Assembly (NCBI GenBank): GCA_977006965.1
Contig: OZ345372.1
Coordinates: 372,001 to 436,000, forward strand
Reading direction: 5' to 3'
Origin: Phymatolithon calcareum
Lineage: Eukaryota; Rhodophyta; Florideophyceae; Hapalidiales
Length of the DNA stretch: 64,000 nt
Positions 32,903 to 43,440 of this stretch are shown here, piece by piece; position 1 is the first letter of the stretch; each line of letters opens with the position of its first letter. The position numbers and the translations under genes were made by a program. Under the pieces are notes generated by a model. It had not been told where the DNA came from. It saw only the letters and a list, made by a program, of their open reading frames with translations, and did not search any database.

Positions 32903-33956
32903 AGTGTCTATTTGAACGGGAAAGGGTGATGGAGTCGGAGGAGCTGCGTCAACAGCTGCTGTCATTGTTCTGTGATATTGCCGTGGCCATTAAGTGTTTC
33001 ACTAACGATTATTGATTCCAATGTTCACGACCACCAGAGAGTGTTTCTTGTGGAACTTGTGTGAGTATGGAATGATTCTAAAGTATCTCGTCTATTTCAA
33101 TGCACTACATGAAAATCATACATTCAATATCTACTGTACATTAGCGACAAGTGCCATAGGTTCGGACAATGCTGCTGCCATAGCGGCATGCAGTGCCGCT
33201 TCCCACACAGTGCCGCTCAGCTCTGCGACCTGGCGAATTACTTACAGTACACATTGCATCCGACATTGCGCGCGTGCCGTCGATGGTCTTGGCTATACAG
33301 TACTAGTGGGTTGCAAGTGATGCTGTTGGTACCCGTATCGATACAGTTTTCACACGGCGTGAGCTCTCACGCTGCTGGCTTGCAGTGGTGTTTCCAGACT
33401 TTGCTATCCCATTACGTTACGATGATCGCAGAGCAAATAATCGATGAATGTCCCTCAGCAATATACATTTCCTGAATTTTCTTGGAATACTCTACATGAA
33501 ATTCATGGAGACGGAGTACTACAACAATGGCTCTCTACAAAATTCACATCACAGATCACTGTGTGCACAAAGTGCACCTACTTTGCGCAAAGCATCCTGT
33601 ACTCTACTGTACCTGATCATATTCTTATACTGTACACCTGTATTGGCGTATTCCCTAATACAATACAGTACATGCTCAAATTTCTACTTCTAAATAACAC
33701 GTTGCAAACTGTCTCCAGCCCCCACCCTAATCAGTCAAGCTGTCCACCCGCGTACTCCATTTTCTTGAAGACGCCCACATCGACGGACTGTACACCATCC
33801 CTCCCTTCGTCGCGGGGGCCGACACCCATCCGCCGACCCAATTTTGTCACCCACCCCACTCTCAACCCGCCTTCTATTTCCGCGTTATCAGTACCCGTAC
33901 CTTATCCCCTCCAACTCGTGCAAATATCGCTTGTGCCCTCATCGCTACAAGCTCCC
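32903..33956. promoter_or_regulatory. intergenic region upstream of the FAF2-like gene with a TACTGTA cluster
   Basis: About 1 kb without a supportable gene. Six TACTGTA/TACAGTA heptamers occur between 33135 and 33670. The open frame of the downstream gene extends far upstream here, but the translated part before 33957 lacks family similarity, so I treat it as 5' untranslated and promoter sequence. Confidence 0.5.
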
Positions 33957-35330
33957 ATGGCCGGTGAAAGCGCGTCGGACTCCGTGCTAAATGCCTCCGC
34001 ACCAGCAGACGGTGTTTCAAACGGCACGGTTCCCGACCTCTCTCTCTCCGCCTCTCAACGCGATGCAATCGCAACCTACCTTGCCGTCACCGAGTCTGAA
34101 TCTCACGAAGCAGCCATTGCAGCGCTAACAGTTGCAAGCTGGAATGTTCAGAATGCCGTAGAGATGTTTCTCTCCGGATCCACACCATCAGCACCTCCGC
34201 GCGACCCGCCACCGTCCTCAACGGTCGTCGCGACACGTCCGCGCACCACTCGCCCGCGCTGGCTGCTCGCGTTGCTATCCCCGTTGCGTGTTCTGTGGAC
34301 GTTTGTGCGTCGACTACTCGCCAGTGCCGCACGCGTGTTGGGTGGACCTGCCGCGGCACTCGAGGCTTCGCCGGGTGCAACGGCAGCCGCTCGATTTCTC
34401 TCGTTTTACGAGAGTTTACACGGTCGTGTGCACCCGGCGTTTTTCGACGGATCGTATCTTTCCGCTCTTGCTGCTGCGCAGACGCAGACGAAATTCCTCC
34501 TTGTTTACCTGCATGCAGAGGGACATGCGGAGACGGCGTCGTTCTGCACTCGTGTGCTCGCAGACCCGACGTTTATTGGTGTCGCGCATGAGGAATTTGT
34601 GATGTGGGCGGGCGCGGTCACGCAACCGGATGGAGCGGCTGCGCAACATGCGTTGCGTGCTCCCGGGTTTCCGTTTCTTGCCGTTGTGCATGCACCGCGT
34701 GCGACGGTGCGTGCGGATGGGTTGACGCCGCCGCTTAGTAGTGCTCATTTCGGTCGCGTGTTGTCGATGCGCGCGGCACCGACCGTTAATTCATTGGATG
34801 GGGCGGGACTTGCAAGATGGTTGGCGGATGTGATGAGGAGGCATGCGGGATTGTTGGAAAGTGTGCGTGCGGAAAGAGCTACGAGAGAAAGAGATAGGCA
34901 GATCATTCAGGAACAGAATCGTGAATATGCAAGAAGTTTGGAGGCGGATAGAAGGCGCGAACAGGCGGCGAGGGAAGAAGAGGAAGGGAAATTAAGGATT
35001 GAAAGAGCGGTGAAGGAGAGAGAGGAACGACGGAGGAGGAAGAAGGAGGAACTTGGAGAGGAAGTTGAAAATGGTCCTGGGGTTTGTAAGGTTATGCTGC
35101 GATTGCCGGATGGGACAAGGGTTAATCGAAGGTTTGAGAAGGATGAGAAATTGGAACGAGTGTTTGATTGGGCTGAGGTTAATTGTGTGGATATTGAGGT
35201 GGCGTGTTTGGTTACGAATTACCCAAGGAAGAGCTTTCGGTATCCGGAGGATGCTGGACAAAGTTTGCTAGAGGCGGGTTTATTCCCCAGTGCAATGCTG
35301 TTGCTGGAGGAACGTGTGGATGTTGAGTAG
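33957..35330 (+). CDS. FAF2/UBXD8-like UBA-UAS-UBX protein
   Basis: A 457-residue protein, close to the 445 of human FAF2. It has a UBA-like domain (about 25-65, LAVTESESHEAAIAALTVAS), a hydrophobic segment (about 97-118, RPRWLLALLSPLRVLWTFVRRLL) that can insert in the ER or lipid-droplet membrane as a hairpin, a thioredoxin-like UAS domain (about 140-290, KFLLVYLHAEGH and FLAVVHAP), a charged coiled coil (about 300-365) and a UBX domain at the end (VMLRLPDGTRVNRRF). Such proteins recruit Cdc48/p97 to the ER membrane for degradation of misfolded proteins and act in lipid-droplet turnover. I chose the ATG at 33957 because it begins the conserved part; upstream codons in the same frame show no similarity. 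There is no intron. Confidence 0.9.
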   Translation: MAGESASDSVLNASAPADGVSNGTVPDLSLSASQRDAIATYLAVTESESHEAAIAALTVASWNVQNAVEMFLSGSTPSAPPRDPPPSSTVVATRPRTTRPRWLLALLSPLRVLWTFVRRLLASAARVLGGPAAALEASPGATAAARFLSFYESLHGRVHPAFFDGSYLSALAAAQTQTKFLLVYLHAEGHAETASFCTRVLADPTFIGVAHEEFVMWAGAVTQPDGAAAQHALRAPGFPFLAVVHAPRATVRADGLTPPLSSAHFGRVLSMRAAPTVNSLDGAGLARWLADVMRRHAGLLESVRAERATRERDRQIIQEQNREYARSLEADRRREQAAREEEEGKLRIERAVKEREERRRRKKEELGEEVENGPGVCKVMLRLPDGTRVNRRFEKDEKLERVFDWAEVNCVDIEVACLVTNYPRKSFRYPEDAGQSLLEAGLFPSAMLLLEERVDVE

Positions 35331-37849
35331 GTGGGCATGGTTATAGGTTTTCAATGCATTTCAACGATAGGAACAGAGAAGGAATAATGAACAGAGATAT
35401 GTTAGAGCACGGAATACGGATAATGCTTGTACTGAAGTGAGATCTGTATACGAAGTACTGCAATAGAAAATGAAGATGTTTTCTAACCTTTTTCATCACA
35501 TTTGATGTGGCAGTGAAGTTATGCATCTCGAGGGCACAAGTATGGTACACTATGGATTATACATGGAGAAGGTCAATACGGGTCGGGAGGTGATGATGCT
35601 GTACGAGCTCCCTGTAGACTTGGGGAGATTTCTCCTGAATCAAGGATATTGCAGGCCGCCAAAGAGCTCTACTCGCTTTTCTTTGCGGGCTGATCCCCTA
35701 GTCTAGCTTGTACTGACTGTCTATTTGAGCAACGATTTTCGAGAGAGCGCATGACAGAGAAAGGGACGTGCGCGCACATGCCGTGAATCACGCGGTGCAT
35801 AGACTGCACAGAGAGCTCTCTGGAATGTGAGCAAATGGAAAGGTATACGAGTATGCCGGTTGCGGATGGAATCAATGGAGAGAGGTAGGAACAGAGTGGC
35901 GATTGGAAAATGGAAACAGATGGAAGTGCCGAACAAAGTGCGATTTTCTCTCAAGTCCGCAGAAATCATTGCATGGGTCTACGTACAAGGTGTTGAAACA
36001 GGTGTTTCGAAAATAAGTCGAAGAAGTGTGGTGAGCGGGATCTTTGATGATTTTATTTTGAGAGCTCCCAAAGCCTCACCTTGGGGTAACGGGGCAGCTC
36101 TTGCGATAATCTCTAAGCTAAAGTCCTCTGGCTACTCAACACGTTCTTGATTCGTAATTCTCTCCCAACAAGAGCTCCTGTGAGTCTCTTGCACTCAAAC
36201 TCAATTTCTGTACTCATCTTCGACGACGCTAAAGTACGTTGTAAGGCGACTAGTTCGATCACCGCGGTAATCCCGCAGTAGGCACCCAATACTGATTTTC
36301 TCCAAAGGGGTGCTCGGTTGAATGTCAACCTTAGGCACCTTAAACGTGTTGTTCTTTCTCCTATGTAAAGGATCCCTGGTAGCTTGTCTTCAGTAGGAAT
36401 CTTCATTTATCTGCCTTCTTCCTTTTCCCATACCTTAATTGATTCTTCTCTACTCCTCTTCTTCGTGACAGATCCCTCCTGTGAGTGTACAGTAGTGAGT
36501 GTAGGACCATGGTGTCCGTCTATACGAAGGAATGTGCCTTCGTTTATAGTAAATTAGCACTGGATGCCAAGCGTAGATACAGCAGTGCTGTCTTCCCAAC
36601 GTCGTATGAAACAATGCAGTATTGTTTCGCCAGTCCTGTACTGATGGCTACCTGGCTATTCAACGGGGTAATAAGGAAGTCGGGTATGTCCGTCTGGGAT
36701 ATGGAGAATGATGAATTTGTCACCAGAACACAAGTTGAATGATACGAGTAGTGTGAAGAGCAGATATATTCAAGGGTAATGCGACTGATTCTGTTGAGGG
36801 ATGATAGCGGAATGTGAAGGACAGCAACTGTCATATGTGAGAACATAGATAATCCCTCCAAGAATTGCGCAACGAATACTAAGCCACTTGGAGTGCTAAT
36901 GCACATGTATTCTCAGAATCACTGTCTTCCGAAAATAGCAGAAGAGCCATATACAGTACCAGTCCAAGATTGTGATCGAGAATGCAATACACGTAAGAGG
37001 AGAGAGGAGGTTGAGAATCCACTAGGGTTTCACATCACCGCAGGTTGTGCATAGCAAGGGGACCAAAAGTGGAATGAACACCTTGACGTCACGCCGCGTC
37101 GGAGTTTTCCATCAATAAAAGGTCGTCCAAGAATAGCATAAGCAGCGCATTATTAGCCGGCCGCACAACTTGTGCGGCTGCGGTGTGATGTGCCGGGGAG
37201 AAAAGTTGGAAGAAATACTACTGTATTACTGTACTTAGTTCTTTCTTTCTTTCTTTCACTGCGGCGTTGAGGTGCTCCCAGTGAGCAGCAGGGGGAGAAA
37301 GAGTGGACAGCTTGGACGCCATGACGTCAAACGGTGAGGCAACAGCCTACCTAGTAGGCCACCGCGTAACTGTGCGAGTAGGTGCACGCACACACCATGC
37401 GCGTAACGCCTCGCGAGGCATTACAGGGTCTGCGGTCTTCCATGGTTTCCGCCTGGCGCTTGCAGTGCGAGGTGCAGGCGTTCAATTTTCCCGAGCTGCA
37501 GGTAGGCATCCACGTATCATATGATGTCATCAGAACAATGTCATTGTTCTGCCGAGCGCGCTCGAAAAAAGTTGAGCCGGCAAAGTAACGGATAGACCGT
37601 TACGAACCAATCGAAAAATAATTCAAATTCAAACAAAATGGCACCCACAAAAAATTCCACCTATTTTCATTCAACATCACTCCTGTAACGGCCCGATCCA
37701 AGCGGCCGCTCACCTCGCCACACTTTGCCACATAAGAAAATCCCATCGTCACACCCCCCTTCTGTCACCGTCCGCCCGCCCGCCCGCTCGCGTCCCGCTT
37801 CCAAACCTCCAATTCCCTCGCCGTCTCCGCACTGCATTCCACGGCCACG
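35331..37849. other. intergenic, no gene recognised
   Basis: About 2.5 kb. No open frame here has a domain I recognise. A TTTC repeat lies at 37241-37256 and a C/G-rich tract (CCCGCCCGCCCG) near 37780, just before the next gene. TACTGTA-type words occur near 36488, 36950 and 37220. Confidence 0.45.
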
Positions 37850-38434
37850 ATGAATACCGCGATCGTCAACGACCAGGAGAACGCCGGTCCGACCGCGCGA
37901 TCGCTCGGCAAGAATGTGCTCGGCGCAAAACGGTCGCTGAGCGGCAGACCGACGCTGAAGAACGACATGGGAAGAAAGGGCGGGCTGGGAAAGAAGAAGC
38001 TTGGCGGTTTGAGTTCGCGGCGCGCACTCGGTGATATCAGTAATGGGAACACATACACGGCCCCCTCGAAGGGCACTGTGAAGACGCGTCCTTCTCGTCC
38101 GATTCCGCGTGATGAATTCGGTCGCATCGAGGAACCTGAGTATCTACCTGTGCATTCGCCGATGCAACCGCCGATTGTACCGCCGAAAATTGACCTGTTT
38201 GCTGACGATGATTACGGGCCCGCTGCTCCGGATTCTGTGCGCTCTGTTGATGCGCGTCATGCGCTGTTTGACCTGCAACCGGCGGTTGTGCCACAACTTG
38301 GTGTTAAGGATTATTCTGCGATTGAACTGGATTTTAATGGACTTGTGTCTGCAACCTCGCTGTTTTCGGAGGATGAACTTATTCCACTTCACGAATTCCC
38401 TGATCTACAGTTGGGTTCTGATTTTGAGGGATAG
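37850..38434 (+). CDS. securin-like APC/C substrate candidate
   Basis: A 194-residue, largely disordered protein. The N-terminus (NTAIVNDQENAGPTARSL) has a QEN box in the position where vertebrate securin has KEN. RRALGDISN is a full-consensus destruction box (R-x2-L-x4-N). A basic Gly/Lys-rich stretch lies between them. The C-terminal half is acidic and hydrophobic (IDLFADDDYGP, SAIELDFNGL, FSEDELIPLHEF), similar in style to the separase-binding part of securin. Human securin has 202 residues and the same order of KEN box, D-box and acidic C-terminus. Securins are known to evolve so fast that sequence searches miss them. Cyclins and other APC/C substrates also carry such boxes, so this is a candidate and not an assignment. 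The gene is intron-free and the ATG is clear. Confidence 0.5.
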   Translation: MNTAIVNDQENAGPTARSLGKNVLGAKRSLSGRPTLKNDMGRKGGLGKKKLGGLSSRRALGDISNGNTYTAPSKGTVKTRPSRPIPRDEFGRIEEPEYLPVHSPMQPPIVPPKIDLFADDDYGPAAPDSVRSVDARHALFDLQPAVVPQLGVKDYSAIELDFNGLVSATSLFSEDELIPLHEFPDLQLGSDFEG

Positions 38435-40589
38435 CATTCATTGTGTGTGGCAGCAGCTAGGCTTAGCGTTCTTATTTATTTAGGCAGTTTGAATCGTGGT
38501 TTAACTCCTAACTTTTTGTGCCTTGAGATGTAACAGGAGTCGAGTGCGTGTACTTTCTTAACCCCTGTGCTGGGAATGTTACAACCAAAGCTTTTGTCTT
38601 AAACTTCAGATTTGGATTTTCGTCTTCAGCATGTGCAACGTTTCTCCTTCCGCGCCTTCGCAGAGAGCTATGTTCAACTATTATACGAATCATGTTTGCG
38701 GCATGGCGGCATGGTGAAATGACCCCATGGGTGAATACTGGCCATATTTGTGGCGTGGCCGTCTCAACATGGCCTGCCGCGTGAAAAAGACGAATTGTGA
38801 TCTATACTGTCTTGACCTTTACATATGTGGGGTGACGAGCAAAGCAACCCAGCGCAACCACGTCAACCGTCTGGGCGTTCGATGCAAAAAGAACGCCTAT
38901 TGTGCACTCGATTTCAATTGCAAAAGCGTGATGTGTCCGCATTGGATGCATGTGAACAGAACAGATACTGTAGCAGTGATTTCGCAAGATATAACGTCGG
39001 AACAATAGCGAAAATGTAAAATATAGTTACTTTTACGCCCCACTCTCTGCCGCAGAACTTCACTGAGGAAATAGTGCCTCGTTAATCCATCTTCCTGTTC
39101 TGTAGTACACGCACCCGCGTGTTGCGCAGGATCCCTCGGTTGCTGCGAGGAGATGCGTACCGAAAGTGACTGCAGGAGACAGAAAATGCGCTCGAGCGTT
39201 TGGTTTTTCCACTCTGATCCGCCCCAACTGAAATGTACAAATAGCTCTTAATATGGCAAAGGGTAGAAAAGAATGGAGAAAGCCAGGACCGTCACTTGAG
39301 GGAAATGCACAACTCAATGCAATGCACGAGTCAGTGGCTCACTCCGCACTCTCCAAGGGCCACTTCAAGGGCGACCTATCTGCTGCCGTGATGAGACGCA
39401 TTCGTTGCTCGGTCTGGCTGGTAAACGAGCTCAACTATTGTAGTGTAAACGGTTCGAAACGTGGCAGCGAAGAATCGCCCCGGGTGGTCTCGGTTTCTAG
39501 ACTCCATAGCGAACGTAAAATTGGACGCATCGGTGCTCCTACCGAAAGGCCAGGGTACGGTAGAACAAGTGGAAAGTCTTTTACATGTTGTAGATGAAAT
39601 GGTGGTATACGAAGTGTCTAGACAGGTGGTGAAATAATGCTTGATGTAGTCTCTGACCTTGATGTCATATGTTGTCGGTCTTCCTTGCTTAACGGGGAAC
39701 TCTATCTCAAGGGTCTCTTTCAGAGCTAAGGAGCAATTAATTGGAATGTAACCTTGTTCAAAGAGACTCTCTTTGCACAAGGTCGTTGCAGAGCGATGAG
39801 TTAAGACCTGGAGCTATCCCTTTGCGACTCTGGTGATTTAGGTCAACTTTCATGGAGCCAATGGCTCTGAGAGAGTGCGTGAGAAATCGCTGTATTTTTT
39901 CGGTCGCTGTCGAAGTCATTTAGCGTACATGGTGTTGAAAAGGAGGCCATGCGATGGAGGTGAGTACGGTATCTCCTCATTATGGGAATGATTTCATCAC
40001 GTAGGAAAATTTGCAACCAGACAGGTTGTGAAGCAGTGGCCTCTTCCTGTTCACACTGGTGCTTTCTTGTACAATGGGCAGAGCGAAACTTTATAGAGAT
40101 GCTTTCTCAAGGCAGGACTAACTTTCTGTTGTAAAATGTATGAAGTAGTCGACCGAGCGGATAAACGTGGAAGACGAGGTCAAATTGAAGCCGAAAGGTC
40201 AAAGTGGCAGTGCTATCAGCCAGAGCAGTACAGTAGCTGTAAAATATTCTTTCCTCAACTTTCCAAGAGAGCGCGCTAGAGAGGACGCCAAGGATAGCAA
40301 TGCAAAATTTAGAACAAAAAACAAACAAATTTAATGAGAATGCCAAGATGTTAAGGGTTGCACACAGTTGTACGAACCGAGGCACATAGCACCACATATT
40401 TTGGGTACTGTGTGTATATTTTTAGTTTGCAAACTACCAAAGCGGGCGTCCTTTTCACCCGAAGGTCGAATCGATTTCCGCATCTATAGCGAAGAGTAGT
40501 ACATAAAGTGTACGAGTTGCTGCTGTAGTCGTCTCAAATTGTGGATGGTAAGCATGTGCTATCCTGCTGGTATATTTTGAACAGCATGG
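38435..40589. other. intergenic, no gene recognised
   Basis: About 2.1 kb. The minus-strand frame 39780-39376 (134 residues, containing KQGRPTTYDIKVRDYIKHYF) has a faint helix-turn-helix look but no assignable family. Otherwise nothing is supportable. Confidence 0.4.
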
Positions 40590-41489
40590 TCACGACGCCG
40601 TAAGTCCACGATTGGGTCCGGTATTGAACGACTGGCTTCCAAGAAAGAAGGTTTCATCACCGGCGAGTTCATCGGAGCCTATGGCGCAACGTATGTTGGA
40701 TGCAATATCCGCCTGGCTCAATTGAGAGTTGATCATAGTTGGTGGCGGATACGGACGACGAAGAGGCCCCTTCTCCTCCTGGTCATCCTGCGTCTGACTC
40801 TGAGTGGATGCTATGTCGGGGAACATTTTCTGCGATTGTGAGTTGGGCATGTCAGCAAATAGTTTCTGCGACTGTGACTGACTCTGACCAAGATCCGGAT
40901 TCCACTTCTGACTGCCTTGACTCCCAGGGGTAAGGTCGGGGTAAAGCGACTGCTCCTGTGAATTGGTGAAGAATTGAGGGTTCACCATGGAACTCTGCAT
41001 GCGCTTGCGCACCGGCTTGTCATCTAGAGTGGGGAACATCTTATCGCTTTGGAGTTTCTTAACAAGGGCGCGAAGTTCATCAGCCTCCTTCTTAATACGA
41101 TCACGTTCCGCATTAGAATGGGCGAGCTCTGTGGCCATTCGATCACGCTCGCCGACAACTGCGTACAAAGTGTATGCTTGTTCCTTCTTGAGAACTTCCT
41201 GATAAACCCGTGCGGCAGCAGCTGACTTGCGATTGTTCACGAGACGACGAGTGTACTTCTCGGCAGCGGAGAGTGGTTCCGATGATGGGGCACCTTGAGA
41301 GACGTCGGCGGCATTGGTACGGATGAGTTTGAAGCGTTCACGAGCATCCTCAGCGCGACGGACGCAGTCTGCACCGGCCGGGGACTCCTCAATGCCGCGA
41401 ATACCGCGCTCACGGAAATATTGATCGAGGAAGTCGGTGGGGTCTGCGACGTCGCGGTCGACGGCAGAGCGCTTCTTGCTGTTGGTCAT
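40590..41489 (-). CDS. bZIP transcription factor
   Basis: A 299-residue protein from the ATG at 41489 (MTNSKKRSAVD). The open frame continues upstream for another 240 codons, but without similarity and with a composition unlike the rest. The basic region is YTRRLVNNRKSAAAARVYQE (about residues 83-102). It fits the bZIP signature N-x2-S-A-x3-R that contacts DNA, followed by a leucine/hydrophobic heptad coiled coil up to about residue 150. The C-terminal half is Ser/Gln-rich with four variants of a Y/F-P-D-L/I motif followed by SQSQ (LYPDLTPGSQ, FADMPNSQSQ, FPDIASTQSQ), a likely activation region. Target genes cannot be told. No intron is visible. Confidence 0.85.
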   Translation of the reverse strand: MTNSKKRSAVDRDVADPTDFLDQYFRERGIRGIEESPAGADCVRRAEDARERFKLIRTNAADVSQGAPSSEPLSAAEKYTRRLVNNRKSAAAARVYQEVLKKEQAYTLYAVVGERDRMATELAHSNAERDRIKKEADELRALVKKLQSDKMFPTLDDKPVRKRMQSSMVNPQFFTNSQEQSLYPDLTPGSQGSQKWNPDLGQSQSQSQKLFADMPNSQSQKMFPDIASTQSQTQDDQEEKGPLRRPYPPPTMINSQLSQADIASNIRCAIGSDELAGDETFFLGSQSFNTGPNRGLTAS

Positions 41490-42858
41490 GGTGACGTGGG
41501 AAGAGGAAGACCTTGACAGACTGCAAAGTCGTGGTGAAGCGGATGTCGTGATGAAGCGGGGGTCTCGCGGTCGGTGTACGGAATGTTGGAGTGTGTTGGT
41601 GGGGCGGAAGAGGTATTTAAGTTGATTTGAGCTGCGGGTTGCATCCCACAACGAGCAATCGATATCATACATTACACGTCGTCCTGCAGGACAGATTGAA
41701 TGGTGGAAATGAGGAAAATTTTGGGACGCGCCGTGCAAATATATGCTACAGCTTTTATGGTCATTGGAAGATGCGGATCCAACTAAGTAACTGGACGTGA
41801 CATGACAATGGAGGTCTGTGGGGTGGAATAGACGGCCCCCAGGGGAACAAGGTGTGCAGGGCGTTGCCGAAGGGAGAGTCACGGGGGGAGAGGGACGTGT
41901 GTTGTGGACAGCGCATATGACAAGAGAGTATGATATGGGTATTGAGAATAGCACAGTACAGTATTGTGACGGTGCTCGAAGGAGGGCATTTTTGAGAGAA
42001 ATAGAGCTGAGGTCAATTATTCGGGTGGTTGAGCGCTCCGAGGGGACCGACCGAGTTGGTTGGCTTGAAAGTGCGAATTTGAACACTTGCTCTCTCCTCC
42101 ACCAGTTCTTCCTCTCTGGCGCTGTTTCTGCTGCGGCGTCTCGCTGTGCAGGCCCATATAGTTGTAGGTACAAATCTAGACTTGTTAAAAAGTTTAAAGG
42201 GCACCCATTGATCCGCAACCATGTGCAACAGTGAGTTTAAGTGCGACGCTGCGCTGTCTATCTTTATCAGCATAAAAATGTGAAAAACATAACTATGGGC
42301 CCTCATTGCCAGCTCACAAAGCAGGGGATGTGCGCCAGGGCCGTTCTACGGTGCACGCCTTTTCCGGGCGGGTGTCTCGCGGATAGAATTTTGGGTTGGG
42401 AAAATTTTTAACAGCGCAGCACGGGGGTTCCACAAAATTAGTATTTTTATCAAACAGTCCATTATTCGTTTTCCACGATTCACTGTCCCTCATGAACAAT
42501 GGCGGCACCACGGAATGCACAAAGGTTCAACCTAGTTTATCTCTGGGCTGTCGCGAGCGAGCGTGCAGTGCACACGTGCTTTGCCGTGGACGGGAAAGTA
42601 TCTTTAGCGTTCCCCTGCAGTGCACAACGTGGGCACTCTTTTTATATAGAACAAAAGATCTTTCATTTTCACGCGAAGCTTCACTTTTCTATTTTATATA
42701 GATTCAAAGATCGCGCATCATCACCATTTTTCCCGCATTGTTCCTTGGTCGACTCGCGCACTGCACATACAGAGGGGAGGCTATTTTTAATTATACTCAT
42801 TTATATATAATCGCAGGTCATTGCGCAATGTTCATCGTCTTGATTCGGGAGGTTGAAT
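41490..42858. other. intergenic, upstream side of the bZIP gene
   Basis: About 1.4 kb with no recognisable gene on either strand; presumably contains the bZIP promoter. Confidence 0.4.
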
Positions 42859-43440
42859 GAGCTACAGTACTGGAGATACTGTAGCTCGGAGAAAAGTGAT
42901 TCATTTAGACAACAGTGCCAGCGCCACAACGCTTTCATGGGAGTGCGATGAAGTGTAGACATACTGCAGCATGTACACATATATGTACAGTACGGATTAA
43001 TACATCGATCATGATGATCATGTATTGATACTTCGGAAAACAAGATGTCCGTCTCTCGTACGTATACAGTACAGTATGTGCGTTCTCGAAGGATTTCCCA
43101 CGAGTCCAACAACAACCGCTTAACCTCAACCCTCATTTTTCGCTGCTTTAGACCGCCTCGCTGTCCAGCCGCATCGGAAGCAGACGAGTGCATACAACTG
43201 TAGCCGCACTATTAGGCCACTACTGTACAGTATTACGTCCATGGGCAGGATACTGTACTGTACAGTACAGTGAGTACATCTCGTAAATATACAATCACAA
43301 GGTCTCATTGCATTTTACCAAATTTCTTGACAAAGTAATGTCACTTCTCCGACTACTGTACAGTAGTTTTATTGATTGAACACCATAATGGTTACAGTGC
43401 TCGGCTTCACGGCCAAGCAACTTGAGCGTACAGTACAGTA
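42859..43440. repeat. cluster of palindromic TACTGTACAGTA-type motifs
   Basis: At least 14 TACTGTA or TACAGTA heptamers lie in under 600 bases, many as overlapping palindromes (TACTGTACAGTAC near 43224, 43250, 43355 and 43430). The hairpin GAGCTACAGTA-TACTGTAGCTC lies at 42859-42887. No coding region is supported here. The function is unknown. Confidence 0.75.

Noticed and set aside
33444-33956. N-terminal extension of the FAF2-like protein
   Set aside because: No similarity and unusual composition before the ATG at 33957; the length from 33957 agrees with the family.
41490-42218. N-terminal extension of the bZIP protein
   Set aside because: No similarity and low-complexity translation; the ATG at 41489 begins the protein-like part.
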